Source: Bacteroidota bacterium | GTDB lineage: Bacteria > Bacteroidota > Bacteroidia > Chitinophagales > BACL12 | Length of the DNA: 64,000 bases | Direction: 5' to 3' | Assembly (NCBI GenBank): GCA_029571985.1 | Contig: JAKQVC010000110.1 | Location: 1 to 64,000 of the forward strand | Shown here: positions 7,178 through 16,217 of the stretch, in pieces | Numbering within the stretch: position 1 is the first letter of the stretch | Layout: every line of letters starts with the position of its first letter | Notes under the pieces: model-generated | What the model was told of the DNA's origin: nothing | Database searches by the model: none | What the model saw: the letters and a program-made list of their open reading frames with translations, nothing else | Program-made: the position numbers and the translations under genes

Positions 7178-9016
7178 TTATTCTACCGTAACAGATTTAG
7201 CAAGATTTCTGGGCTGATCAACGTTTCTGCCTAAAATTACAGCGATGTGATAAGCCAGCAATTGAAGCGGAATTACACTTAATAAAGGTGTAAGTGATTC
7301 CTCCGTATCCGGTATGCGAATAACGTGTTCTGCCATCTCTTCTATTACCTCATCATTTTCGCTGATAATGGCAATAATGCGTCCTTTTCTGGCACGAATT
7401 TCCTGGATATTGCTCACAATTTTATCATGCGCACTCATATTGGTTGCCATCACCACAACCGGCATATTTTCATCAATTAAAGCAATAGGACCATGTTTCA
7501 TTTCTGCAGCCGGATAACCCTCTGCATGGATATAACTGATCTCCTTCAATTTCAATGCGCCTTCAAGTGCAACCGGGAAATTATATCCCCGACCGAGGTA
7601 TAAGAAATTCTGCACATGTGCATATTCTTCAGCAATCTGACGGATATGGGCATTTGATTTTAATACTTCCTGCACCTTTTCCGGAATCTTGCTCAATTCG
7701 ATAGCAATACTTTGATATTTACTTTCTGTAATCGTTCCGCGTTTGCGGCCTATTGCTAAAGCCATCAATGTGAGCACAGTAACCTGAGCCGTAAATGCTT
7801 TTGTGCTGGCTACACCAATTTCAGGACCGGCATGTGTATAGGAACCTGCATGTGTTGCACGTGGAATGGAAGAACCAACCACATTACAAATACCAAAGAT
7901 GGTTGCGCCTTTTGTTTTCGCTAATTCAACCGCGGCTAAAGTATCTGCAGTTTCTCCACTTTGCGAAATCGCAATCACAATATCATCTTCATTAATCACC
8001 GGATTGCGGTAACGGAATTCAGATGCATATTCTACTTCAGTGGGAATGCGTGCAATATCTTCAAATAAATATTCACCCACCAAACCGGCATGCCAGGAAG
8101 TTCCGCATCCGATAATAATCATGCGTTTGGCATTGGTGAGTTTTTTCTCGTATTCTTTTATGCCACCCAAAACGATGGTATTGCGTGAGCCGATTAATCG
8201 ACCGCGCATACTATCCATAATCGAATTTGGCTGCTCATAAATTTCTTTGAGCATATAATGATCATACCCACCCTTCTCAATCATATCTAGTTGCATTTGC
8301 AATTCCTGGAGGTAAGGGGTGATGGTTTCGTTATGGATGGTAATAATTTCTAAACCTTTATCGCGACGCACAATCGCAATTTCCTCATCATTGAGATACA
8401 CTACATTGCGCGTATATTCAATCAGCGGACTTGCATCTGAGGCCACAAAATATTCACCTTCGCCGATGCCCACCACCATGGGAGATGATTTGCGTGCCGC
8501 GATGAGCATATCCGGTTCATCTTTAGAAACAATGACGATAGCATAGGCGCCGATAACCTGATTAAGTGCGATGCGGACTGCCTCTACTAAATCTACTTTT
8601 TCATTTAGCTGAATATCCTCAATGAGGTGAATCAGTACTTCTGTGTCGGTATCCGATAAAAATGCGTGCCCGCGTTTTTTTAATTCTGTTTTAAGCGGCG
8701 CATAATTTTCGATAATGCCATTGTGAATGATGGCAAGATTTTTCGATTCACTTACGTGAGGATGTGCATTGCGCGTATTGGGTTCACCGTGCGTTGCCCA
8801 GCGGGTATGGCCGATACCACAGGTGCCATGAGTGTTTTTGCCTTCCGTTTCCTTTTCGAGTTCAGAAACCTTTCCGGCAATTTTATAAATGCGGAGGTCG
8901 CCATTAATTAATGCCACACCTGCACTGTCGTACCCGCGGTACTCTAAACGGTGCAGGCCTTTAATCAGGACCGGATAAGCCTCCCGATGCCCGATATAGC
9001 CAACAATACCACACAT
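7178..9016 (-). CDS. glmS: Glutamine--fructose-6-phosphate aminotransferase (isomerizing)
   Basis: A 612-residue enzyme. It starts MCGIVGYIG with Cys2 as the nucleophile of the glutaminase domain (HTRWATHG and NAHPH are visible) and has two SIS sugar-isomerase domains (IIGCGTSWHAG, SQSGETADTLA, STKAFTAQV). It ends in the conserved NLAKSVTVE. It makes glucosamine-6-phosphate for peptidoglycan and lipopolysaccharide. It begins 4 bases after the DUF4270 gene and is the last gene of the GT5-DUF4270-glmS operon. Confidence 0.97.
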   Translation of the reverse strand: MCGIVGYIGHREAYPVLIKGLHRLEYRGYDSAGVALINGDLRIYKIAGKVSELEKETEGKNTHGTCGIGHTRWATHGEPNTRNAHPHVSESKNLAIIHNGIIENYAPLKTELKKRGHAFLSDTDTEVLIHLIEDIQLNEKVDLVEAVRIALNQVIGAYAIVIVSKDEPDMLIAARKSSPMVVGIGEGEYFVASDASPLIEYTRNVVYLNDEEIAIVRRDKGLEIITIHNETITPYLQELQMQLDMIEKGGYDHYMLKEIYEQPNSIMDSMRGRLIGSRNTIVLGGIKEYEKKLTNAKRMIIIGCGTSWHAGLVGEYLFEDIARIPTEVEYASEFRYRNPVINEDDIVIAISQSGETADTLAAVELAKTKGATIFGICNVVGSSIPRATHAGSYTHAGPEIGVASTKAFTAQVTVLTLMALAIGRKRGTITESKYQSIAIELSKIPEKVQEVLKSNAHIRQIAEEYAHVQNFLYLGRGYNFPVALEGALKLKEISYIHAEGYPAAEMKHGPIALIDENMPVVVMATNMSAHDKIVSNIQEIRARKGRIIAIISENDEVIEEMAEHVIRIPDTEESLTPLLSVIPLQLLAYHIAVILGRNVDQPRNLAKSVTVE

Positions 9017-9020
9017 AGTG

Positions 9021-10370
9021 TTACTTGTTTATAGTTGTATAGGTAATACTTAAGCGCGGCTTGAATTCGTCACGAAAACTTTGAGCGCCCCCTAAAGTTA
9101 CGGCATTCGGCATTCGGTTTCCGGGATAACATATCAACGCAAATCCGTTATTATCGATATCACCATCTATGATATCCTGCACGTGTCGGGTTATTGTATA
9201 GCGATACTCATAAACCGTTCGTCCGGTTTTATCCTGAACTGTTTTAACAGCAATACCCCCAATATTTGACTGACCGAAATTATCGTCAACGATACTGCTA
9301 TATACTTCGAAGCTATACAGGTTTACATAATAGAAGTTATGTCCATTTGAATCCAACTGGACCAGACCCACTTTAGGCGGAGCCGGGAAAAAATAGGCGC
9401 CGTCATTTGTCATGGTAAATACCAACTCAGCCTTATTGATAGACACATCTTTAAAGTCGGTTATCGTTGGCAATTTGATTATGGTTCTCAGTCCGCCAAA
9501 ACCCTGCACATAAGTAAAGGCATTTCCATTGATGGTATCCTGACCCATCAGTGCCGCATATGCGTCAGTTTCAGTGCCATAGGTATGGGTGAAGCCATTG
9601 ACATTTACACCCGTTAGCGGAAATACTAAGCTCAAAGAATCTGCTTCACTATTATGATAATAAATGCGCACGCCGGAAATAGACGATCCCAGGTCGAACA
9701 GCATCACACCGTTTGCAAAGCCATCGGTAACATCCGGACGGATACAAATACCCTGCAGATATTCAATAAAAGAGGTGTCTGATGCCAGCACATTCGTGTC
9801 CAGTTGAGTAATGTTTGCTGCGAATGAATCTGACAATTTGATGCGGAGATGTGACTCCCATTCAGAGCCATCGGCCAGGTAAACACTATCCAGAAAATTC
9901 GCCTTAAAATTCTCCTTGCGTCCGATTGGAATAGGCAGGGTGCGGAATTTTACATCAGAATAATAATTTCTGCTCGACGACATCGGCTCCGACATCCGAT
10001 ATACATTTACGGTATGCAATGCTGTGGTATCGCCGTGGTATAAAGCATAATCCAGCGTAAGTACCACACTGTCTATGCCAACAGATTCTCCAAAAAACAC
10101 GTTTGCGGCCGGTAGTCGCAATTGGCTGTAGATACTGGCAGTTGATTCACCATACCTGTCGTTTTTCAACGAGCCGAGGGCATAATAAATATTCTGGCTG
10201 GTAACAACCGAATCATCGTATGCCGTATAGGTAATAATCTTACAGGTATCTACCTGAATAGAATTCAGCAAATCCTCCTCAGGAAGGAGGTCTTTACCGA
10301 GAAAATTGTCTTTGTCGCAAGATGCCAGGATGATCAAACACCCACACATCATCAGAAACGCCCGATTCAT
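9021..10370 (-). CDS. DUF4270 family lipoprotein
   Basis: A 449-residue protein. It has a lipoprotein signal MNRAFLMMCGCLIILASC with lipid cysteine C18, followed by DKDNFLGKDLLPEEDLL. The body contains SVVLTLDY, EYLQGICIRPDV and IYYHNS, all typical of DUF4270 proteins of Bacteroidota. Its function is not established; it is probably anchored in the outer membrane. It sits between the glycogen-synthase-like gene (27 bases upstream) and glmS, an arrangement common in this phylum. Confidence 0.85.
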   Translation of the reverse strand: MNRAFLMMCGCLIILASCDKDNFLGKDLLPEEDLLNSIQVDTCKIITYTAYDDSVVTSQNIYYALGSLKNDRYGESTASIYSQLRLPAANVFFGESVGIDSVVLTLDYALYHGDTTALHTVNVYRMSEPMSSSRNYYSDVKFRTLPIPIGRKENFKANFLDSVYLADGSEWESHLRIKLSDSFAANITQLDTNVLASDTSFIEYLQGICIRPDVTDGFANGVMLFDLGSSISGVRIYYHNSEADSLSLVFPLTGVNVNGFTHTYGTETDAYAALMGQDTINGNAFTYVQGFGGLRTIIKLPTITDFKDVSINKAELVFTMTNDGAYFFPAPPKVGLVQLDSNGHNFYYVNLYSFEVYSSIVDDNFGQSNIGGIAVKTVQDKTGRTVYEYRYTITRHVQDIIDGDIDNNGFALICYPGNRMPNAVTLGGAQSFRDEFKPRLSITYTTINK

Positions 10371-10397
10371 CCAGCTTATAACGGAGTTATTGAAAAA

Positions 10398-11213
10398 TTA
10401 TTGATAGAGTTCGTTATAAAATGCAGCATATTTCTGCAAATATTCTTCTTTCGCAAAATCCAGCACCGGTTTGCCTAACGTTTTAACGTATTTTGACAAA
10501 TCTTTTTCCAGATCCGAAGAGCCGATAATAACGCCGTCGGCATATTTAGCACCGCCCTTACTGAGGCCGCTGTGGTTAAAATCCTTGTATTCGCTCAAAT
10601 GCTCTTTTTCAATATGGGTGCTTATTGGCGCTTTTTCGAGGAACTTCTCTTTGGAAAGTTTTTCCTCATGCACGCCTTTATACATGCTGTATACTACTTT
10701 GGCATTTTGGAATACCGGTTCGTTTTTATAGGTAGTTTTAATATACAGGGGGATGAGGCTGGTCATCCATCCGTGGCAGTGAATGATATCCGGTGCCCAT
10801 TGGAATTTCTTAACTGTTTCAAGTGCTGCCTTACAGAAGAACACCATACGTTCGGCATTATCCTCAAAAAACTTGTTTTGGTCATCATGAAAAACATGTT
10901 TCCGCTTGAACAAATCGTCGTTATCGAGAAAATACACTTGCATCCGGGCGCCAGGCACTGAGGCTACTTTGATGATGAGGGGATAGTCGTCATCATTTAA
11001 AATAATATTCATACCACTTAATCGAACCACTTCGTGCAGTCGGTGGCGGCGTTCGTTAATAGTTCCGTAACGAGGCATGAGCACACGAATTTCATTTCCC
11101 TGGTCCTGGACATATTGAGGTAATTCACGGGCAATATCGCCAATATCAGAACCATTTAGGTAAGGCTGCATTTCTTGGGTGATAATCAGCACACGCTTCT
11201 TTTCCATAGGCAA
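10398..11213 (-). CDS. Glycogen/starch synthase catalytic-domain protein (GT5, N-terminal half only)
   Basis: A 271-residue protein with the GT5 N-terminal Rossmann domain: VLIITQEMQPYL at the N-terminus, HDDQNKFFEDNAERMVFFCKAALE, and APDIIHCHGWMTSLIPLY with the HCHGW motif. The usual C-terminal nucleotide-sugar domain (another 200 residues or so) is absent; the gene ends cleanly after FYNELYQ, so this is the short form seen in Bacteroidota rather than an obvious truncation. Whether it has synthase activity is uncertain. Start may be the ATG at 11213 or the second ATG at 11207. Confidence 0.8.
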   Translation of the reverse strand: MPMEKKRVLIITQEMQPYLNGSDIGDIARELPQYVQDQGNEIRVLMPRYGTINERRHRLHEVVRLSGMNIILNDDDYPLIIKVASVPGARMQVYFLDNDDLFKRKHVFHDDQNKFFEDNAERMVFFCKAALETVKKFQWAPDIIHCHGWMTSLIPLYIKTTYKNEPVFQNAKVVYSMYKGVHEEKLSKEKFLEKAPISTHIEKEHLSEYKDFNHSGLSKGGAKYADGVIIGSSDLEKDLSKYVKTLGKPVLDFAKEEYLQKYAAFYNELYQ

Positions 11214-11279
11214 AGATCTGTTTCAGTACAAATTGGGGATAGATTTCCCTAATCTCCTCAGAAGGTTAATTTTGAGCCG

Positions 11280-11287
11280 CAAAGTTA
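11280..11287 (-). promoter_or_regulatory. -7 element (TAACTTTG) for the GT5-DUF4270-glmS operon
   Basis: The minus strand reads TAACTTTG, about 66 bases before the start at 11213, in the divergent region with panC. No TTG at the expected -33 spacing. Confidence 0.45.
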
Positions 11288-11346
11288 CAAAATAGTTACC
11301 AGTATTTAATTATACAACTCAAACCCGGACTTTTTTAACAAAGGGT

Positions 11347-11354
11347 TACTTTTG
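11347..11354 (+). promoter_or_regulatory. -7 element (TACTTTTG) for panC
   Basis: A TAnnTTTG match ends 24 bases before the panC ATG at 11379. The divergent operon promoter lies about 60 bases away. Confidence 0.5.
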
Positions 11355-11378
11355 TCCAAAACCTTTGCCAGTATTGCT

Positions 11379-12311
11379 ATGCAGGTGATTACCCGGCGCT
11401 CGGCGCTAACTCCGCTCCTACTCCGCCTACGGGCCGAAGGGCACACGATAGGCTTCGTTCCTACCATGGGAGCGCTGCATGAGGGCCATATCAGCCTCGT
11501 AGCCGAAAGCCGCCAACGGGCCAGTATTACTGTAGCCAGTGTATTTGTGAACCCCACACAGTTTAACGACCCGGCCGACCTTGAAAAATACCCCCGACAG
11601 CCGGAACAGGATGCTCAAATGCTCGAAAAAGCGGGTTGCGACTACCTGTATCTCCCCGGCGTGGAGGATGTTTACCCGAACGGGACGCAGGGAGGCCCTT
11701 TATTTGACCTGGGCGGCCTTGATACCCGTTTAGAGGGTGCGAGCAGGCCCGGCCATTTTGCAGGCGTGGCACAGGTAGTACAAGTTTTGGTGGAAACGGC
11801 GGTGCCTGATTACCTGTGTATGGGGCAAAAAGATTTCCAGCAATGCATGGTGGTGCAGGCCCTGTTGCAGCAGATGCGGGCTGAATTTGACCGAAAAGCC
11901 GCCGCCGCCCAAGATACCCTTCAAGAGTCGGAAACTGAAAGCCTGCTATGGACGCCTCATCATACCTCGCTGGTGATTTGTCCCATTATCCGCGAAGCAC
12001 ATGGTTTAGCGATGTCGTCGCGCAATGTGCGTTTATCGCCTGAACTTCGGCTGAGAGCCGGCGCAATTTACGCGACCATGCAATACGCAGCTTCGTTATT
12101 ACCCGTATTGTCCATAGATACCATCAGTCAGGTTTGCACCGAAAACCTCAATGCAGAGCCTGATTTTAAGGTCGACTACTTTTTATTGCTGGATGCGGCT
12201 GGTTTGCAGGCGGTGCATGCCCAAACCACAGAGATTGTTATCATTACAGCCGTGCTAGTTGGCGGTGTGCGGTTATTGGATAATATGGTAGTTGCCTATC
12301 CGACTGTTTAA
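11379..12311 (+). CDS. panC: Pantothenate synthetase PanC
   Basis: A 310-residue enzyme that condenses pantoate and beta-alanine with ATP. It shows GFVPTMGALHEGH with the HEGH nucleotide-binding motif, SVFVNPTQF, EGASRPGHFAGV, YLCMGQKDFQQ and MSSRNVRLSP. About 25 residues between FDRKAAAAQD and the HTSLVICPIIREAHG segment appear inserted relative to the usual family length. The open frame can be extended to a TTG at 11352, but the ATG at 11379 gives the family-like N-terminus. Its usual partner panD is not adjacent but 17 kb downstream. Confidence 0.94.
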   Translation: MQVITRRSALTPLLLRLRAEGHTIGFVPTMGALHEGHISLVAESRQRASITVASVFVNPTQFNDPADLEKYPRQPEQDAQMLEKAGCDYLYLPGVEDVYPNGTQGGPLFDLGGLDTRLEGASRPGHFAGVAQVVQVLVETAVPDYLCMGQKDFQQCMVVQALLQQMRAEFDRKAAAAQDTLQESETESLLWTPHHTSLVICPIIREAHGLAMSSRNVRLSPELRLRAGAIYATMQYAASLLPVLSIDTISQVCTENLNAEPDFKVDYFLLLDAAGLQAVHAQTTEIVIITAVLVGGVRLLDNMVVAYPTV

Positions 12312-12327
12312 GCCTTTAACAAACCGC

Positions 12328-12804
12328 TCAATATTTTTTGTTGGTAATGGCCTCTTTGAAAGGTATATCGCCGGTTCCATTCGGGTTGGTGTAAACAAAT
12401 ACGCGCATGCTCCGATGCGTAGGTACAATGGCAGAAAATGTTGCCTGCATATAGGCACATTCCACTTGCTGCCTGAATTGATCATTATTCGGAATAAATA
12501 CATCTACACAAACACTTTCATTTGAAATTTCAGTCAGGAATATTTCAAAAATAATACTATCTGCAACATGGTTTCGAATCGTGTCATTTATCTCGCTATA
12601 CACTGCACTGCCATTAAATGTATCGTACGGATTAGCGTCTGAAAGGATATAATTTTGAATGGCATAAAACGCATCTGCAGTCATTGCATATCCGCAAACC
12701 GGTGTTGGTGTTGGATATGCATTCGGAGTTTTACACGCAAACATGCTGATACCGACAAACATCCAAAAACATGTAAAGTGAAAAAACGAAAATCGATTAT
12801 GCAT
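12328..12804 (-). CDS. Hypothetical lipoprotein
   Basis: A 158-residue protein with a signal MHNRFSFFHFTCFWMFVGI followed by SMFACK, a plausible lipobox with lipid cysteine C24. After that comes a Pro/Thr-rich linker (TPNAYPTPTPVCG) and a domain of about 115 residues with no motif I recognise. It converges on panC (16 bases between stops) and lies downstream of the interrupted gene at 12819. Confidence 0.55.
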   Translation of the reverse strand: MHNRFSFFHFTCFWMFVGISMFACKTPNAYPTPTPVCGYAMTADAFYAIQNYILSDANPYDTFNGSAVYSEINDTIRNHVADSIIFEIFLTEISNESVCVDVFIPNNDQFRQQVECAYMQATFSAIVPTHRSMRVFVYTNPNGTGDIPFKEAITNKKY

Positions 12805-12818
12805 GATATCAGCAGGGG

Positions 12819-13508
12819 TTATTTAAAAGTCTCCAAATCCCAGTGCTTTTTCCTGAGCTTACGTTTTCGTGCAAGTTCGGCACCGGTGTAGGAAACCTGT
12901 TGCTTATTGGTATAAATCGTATAAGGATCAATAAAAATCCAATCCTGCATATCGCATCCGGTGTATGCTACTGAAGCTATGGCCCTTTTTAATTTCAGTA
13001 CACGTCCGTTATCCGGGTTAATATAATAACCATTTAAATCCATAATTCTTGGGTCATAGCTGGTGGGCATCCAGGGATCGTGTTGTGGATAGCATTGGAC
13101 TTTGCAGGCACCTTTTCCCAAATAGAGGACCGGCTCTTTATTATCGATTAACCTGAAGGATGCAACGGGATACACTAAATGTCCGGACCATCGGTCCATA
13201 ATATAAAACTCGATAACGGAGGAGTCATTGCATTTGCCGTTGATAACAAAATTTGTTTGTATATAGGTTCTGCCGGCCAAGTCTTCATAATAGGTTTCGC
13301 CTGTTTCGCGTATGCGCATGCACAGGACTTTATCTTGACTGGCATAAGTCTCTGCCCTTGCAAAAACGGATACCTATTTAAAATTAAAATAATAAGATAC
13401 CTTAACTACTTCACTATCCGGCACAATCTCAAATTCATCATATTGAGCTTGTACAGATTCGACGGCAAACAGTAAACAAAGCAAGCTTACACAGCAATTT
13501 AATTTCAT
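12819..13508 (-). pseudogene. Secreted protein gene interrupted by an in-frame TAG
   Basis: An ATG at 13508 opens a frame with a clear signal peptide (MKLNCCVSLLCLLFAVESV, then QAQYDEFEIVPDSEVV), which stops at a TAG at 13374-13376, codon 45. The same frame continues without another stop for 184 codons to 12819 (VSVFARAETYASQDK... MRIRETGETYYEDLAG... HWDLETFK). The downstream part has only an internal ATG at 13319 and no signal of its own. The simplest reading is one secreted protein of about 229 residues broken by a nonsense mutation; a sequencing error or read-through is possible. I do not recognise the domain. It is 18 bases downstream of the DUF4256 gene. Confidence 0.65.
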
Positions 13509-13526
13509 CTGAGCAATCATACGCCA

Positions 13527-14096
13527 TTAAACAATTAAACGACCTCTGAATCCGCGCGCAGCATAATAAGATTCAGCGCCGTTATGATAAATAAATACCC
13601 TTCCAAATCGGTAGTCGCCAAAAATTGCGCCTTTCAATTTGCGTATGTTATCCGGCGTGCTGAGCCAACTGCTGGTTTTCTGATCAAAGTGACCCAGTGT
13701 TTGCAGATGCTGATACTCATCTTCGGTGAGCACGCTTATCCCCATTTCAGCAGCCATACCGATGGCGCTGCCTTTGGGTTTATTTTCTTTTCTGGATTCC
13801 AGGCTGTCCGGGTCATAGCATAAACTCCTTCTTCCGGAAGGACTTTCAGGTGCACAGTCGACAATAATTAAAGCGCCGGTTTTTTTGTCGCGGCCAATTA
13901 CATCAGGTTCTCCGCCGGTGCGTTCCATTTCTTCTAACGACCACAATGCTTCTGCATTAGCCGACAATCGCTTTTCGACATCTGCCCATTTGATGTCTGC
14001 ATGCCGAGGCATGTTATTTTCGAAACGTGTTTTCAGGATAGCCAGCAGACTTTTTGCTGCGGAGGCTGATAGACTGTTTTTCTTCTTAGCGGGCAT
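13527..14096 (-). CDS. DUF4256 family protein
   Basis: A 189-residue soluble protein with a Lys-rich start (MPAKKKNSLSASAAKSL). It carries the DUF4256 hallmarks ALWSLEEMERTGGEPDV, CAPESPSGRRSLCYD, GISVLTEDEYQHLQ and, at the C-terminus, FIYHNGAESYYAARGFRG. There is no signal peptide, so it is cytoplasmic. The biochemical role is unknown. Length and motif order are complete. Confidence 0.9.
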   Translation of the reverse strand: MPAKKKNSLSASAAKSLLAILKTRFENNMPRHADIKWADVEKRLSANAEALWSLEEMERTGGEPDVIGRDKKTGALIIVDCAPESPSGRRSLCYDPDSLESRKENKPKGSAIGMAAEMGISVLTEDEYQHLQTLGHFDQKTSSWLSTPDNIRKLKGAIFGDYRFGRVFIYHNGAESYYAARGFRGRLIV

Positions 14097-14214
14097 GGTG
14101 CATTATTTTTTTACTTCTGAATGTAATTTTGAATGTGAGATTACCTCATAATCGCATGCAAATATGGTTTAAGGAATGCACAATTGTCAATTTTTTAACC
14201 ATTAATTACATAGG

Positions 14215-15045
14215 TCAAGGGAGTGCATCTTCCTCAACCAACAATAAAAATCCGGCATATATCGCATTATGTAAAATCGTAGCGTGGTCTTCATGGCGCA
14301 TGAGACGAAAATGCGCTTGAATATCCCCCTGAACACCAAAAGATTTTTTGCAGATGGCAAATAACTTGCGCGCATCCTTTCTCATAATACGCGGCTCTTG
14401 TTTACCTACGGCTATATATACGAATGGGGGATATAAATTTGTTGTTTGGTTGAGCAACAGGCTATCTGCCTCTTCCAACAGTCGCTCATTATCCCACCAC
14501 AAACTTGGACTCACAATAAAATAATGCGTAAACAGTTGCGGCTGCTTTAAGAGCATTTCCGTAGCCACCAAACCACCTAAGGATTGCCCAATGAGCATTC
14601 TGGTGCCATTGCCATGATACTGAGATTCAATATACGGTTGCAATTCAGCGCCAACAAATTGCATAAAATGATTTGAATACCCGGTTGATGGAAATTCTTT
14701 TGTGTAAGTAGAGTCTTGTGGCCAAAAGGTAAAATCACGTTTCCTGTCCACATTTACAATTCCGACTACAATACATGGATGCATGTCATACATCAGGTTG
14801 AAGAATTGCACTAAACCTGTGATATGGATAAAATCCTCATCCAAACCCCCATCTAACACATACAAAACCGGATACAAACTGTCCGGATGATAATCAGCCG
14901 GGAGATAAATATTCAGCAATCTATCTTCATTTAATGCTGCTGAATGAATGATATGCTGTTCTCCGATAACGAGTGGTTGACTCACCTGCGACCAGATCAC
15001 GTTACACCCCAGACACAGGCAGAGCAATAGAAAACACGACTTCAT
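14215..15045 (-). CDS. Secreted esterase, alpha/beta-hydrolase fold (Esterase D/Fes-like)
   Basis: A 276-residue protein with a signal peptide MKSCFLLLCLCLGCNVIWSQ. The body matches the putative esterase family (PF00756): RLLNIYLPADYH, YPVLYVLDGG, VVGIVNVDRKRDFTFWP and the nucleophile elbow GQSLGG. A late Asp/Glu and a His in MRHEDHATI are candidates for the rest of the triad. Such proteins often hydrolyse siderophore or acyl esters; the substrate here cannot be inferred. Confidence 0.85.
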   Translation of the reverse strand: MKSCFLLLCLCLGCNVIWSQVSQPLVIGEQHIIHSAALNEDRLLNIYLPADYHPDSLYPVLYVLDGGLDEDFIHITGLVQFFNLMYDMHPCIVVGIVNVDRKRDFTFWPQDSTYTKEFPSTGYSNHFMQFVGAELQPYIESQYHGNGTRMLIGQSLGGLVATEMLLKQPQLFTHYFIVSPSLWWDNERLLEEADSLLLNQTTNLYPPFVYIAVGKQEPRIMRKDARKLFAICKKSFGVQGDIQAHFRLMRHEDHATILHNAIYAGFLLLVEEDALP

Positions 15046-15147
15046 GCACCAAAGATACCTGATACCTGAACAACCGCAGGCTATTTGTCATACAAAAATG
15101 GAAGACAGTCGTACTTCGAAAACATGAATGACAAAGTAAGACTTTTA

Positions 15148-15855
15148 TCAGGTAATCTGCATGCCATGTATATCCACTGTTGCAAAGGTTTTCTGCAATG
15201 CTCCAACCTCTAAAGATTTGCCAAACGTATATGTGCTGGATGTGGGAAATGGGATGGTTCCGGTTGAATGAAAATCTGAAAAGTTTTGCACCACATGCAT
15301 ACTGCCGGAAACAACTTCCGGTACAAATGTTTGTTGTTGTATCAAACAGGTTACAGGATCAATATGGAAATGCTGAACTCTGCAATGTGTATGAAAGGTT
15401 GGTGGAAATTCAGCAGTTAAAACGCATGGTGTTTTTTCTGACCAATGGATATCATCTCTTGTAAGTAATGCAGGAAATGCGAGGATATTCCACAACAGAT
15501 ATCCAGCCACATAGGTCATGTCTAAATCATCCCAATAAAATAAACGTCGGCCATAAGGGAAATACATACGCGCATTATATCTTTCCCGTTTAATAATACC
15601 TTCAGAATTTTCAATGTGCACGGTATCGCCATCGAGTACACCGGAATATCCTAAATCATTTCCGATAGGTGTGATTTTAATGTATTGATGCTGGATATCC
15701 ATCTCCAAAATGGCATTTTCCAATTTCGGTCTGCGTTTAAGCATCAATCCAATTCCCGACAGCGAAAATTCTGCAGTCATTTCAGAAGCCTTTGTCCAAA
15801 GTGTTGCACCGCCATAGGCTTCCAATACCCGCAAGGCTAATGGTGTATGTGTCAT
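15148..15855 (-). CDS. Uncharacterised conserved-type protein
   Basis: A 235-residue protein when started at the ATG at 15855 (MTHTPLALRVLEAYGGATLW); the open frame runs 28 codons further but the extra part is unlike a protein start. It has the beta-rich look of a lipoprotein-carrier-like fold (VHIENSEGIIKRERYN, RRLFYWDDLDMTYVAGYLLWNILAFPALL) without a signal peptide. I do not know its function. Bases 15856-15984 upstream hold no other gene. Confidence 0.6.
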   Translation of the reverse strand: MTHTPLALRVLEAYGGATLWTKASEMTAEFSLSGIGLMLKRRPKLENAILEMDIQHQYIKITPIGNDLGYSGVLDGDTVHIENSEGIIKRERYNARMYFPYGRRLFYWDDLDMTYVAGYLLWNILAFPALLTRDDIHWSEKTPCVLTAEFPPTFHTHCRVQHFHIDPVTCLIQQQTFVPEVVSGSMHVVQNFSDFHSTGTIPFPTSSTYTFGKSLEVGALQKTFATVDIHGMQIT

Positions 15856-15984
15856 GTCGTGTCCATAAAAAAAGCATGGCTTCAATGCAATGCTTTGTCG
15901 TGTGCAGTAAAAATACACAAATTCTAACCGCTTAAGCAATGGGTATAATTAAGCTGCTTTCAGTTTTGCACAATTAATCAAGAA

Positions 15985-16018
15985 CACAAATAATAGTTTC
16001 AATTTATTACTATTTGTG
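15985..16018. repeat. Imperfect inverted repeat in intergenic DNA
   Basis: CACAAATAATAGT faces ACTATTTGTG across 11 AT-rich bases, a possible hairpin between the SRPBCC gene and the gene at 15148. It could be a weak terminator or a binding site; no T-run follows. Confidence 0.4.
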
Positions 16019-16056
16019 ACATTCTTGGTAATCGCTTGATAGGTAATACAAAATGC

Positions 16057-16217
16057 AGGAGCCGGGAAGGCGGGAAGACGGGAAGTTGAGGAGGATGGTA
16101 TCAGGTATCAGGTAGGTAGTACCAATAAAACTTTCTTCTAATTCACCACTCACTACTCACCATTCACCACTCACTATTCACCACTCACCACTCACCCACT
16201 CACCCCTCTCCCCTCAC
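16057..16217. repeat. Repeat patch: CCGGGAAGACGGGAAG block plus CACTCACCATTCAC array
   Basis: The right half (16143-16217) is a low-complexity array of CACTCACTA, CACCATTCA and related units; read on the minus strand it is (GTGAGTGGTGAATG)n beginning exactly at the TGA stop of the SRPBCC gene. The left half contains GAGCCGGGAAGGCGGGAAG and a TATCAGGTATCAGGTAGG direct repeat. Related pieces occur at 43801-43866, 6636-6660, 307-433 and 61584-61729. Confidence 0.75.

Noticed and set aside
10398-11213. GT5 protein as a truncated pseudogene
   Set aside because: It has a clean end, normal spacing to the next gene and a length common in Bacteroidota; no leftover sequence of the missing domain follows.
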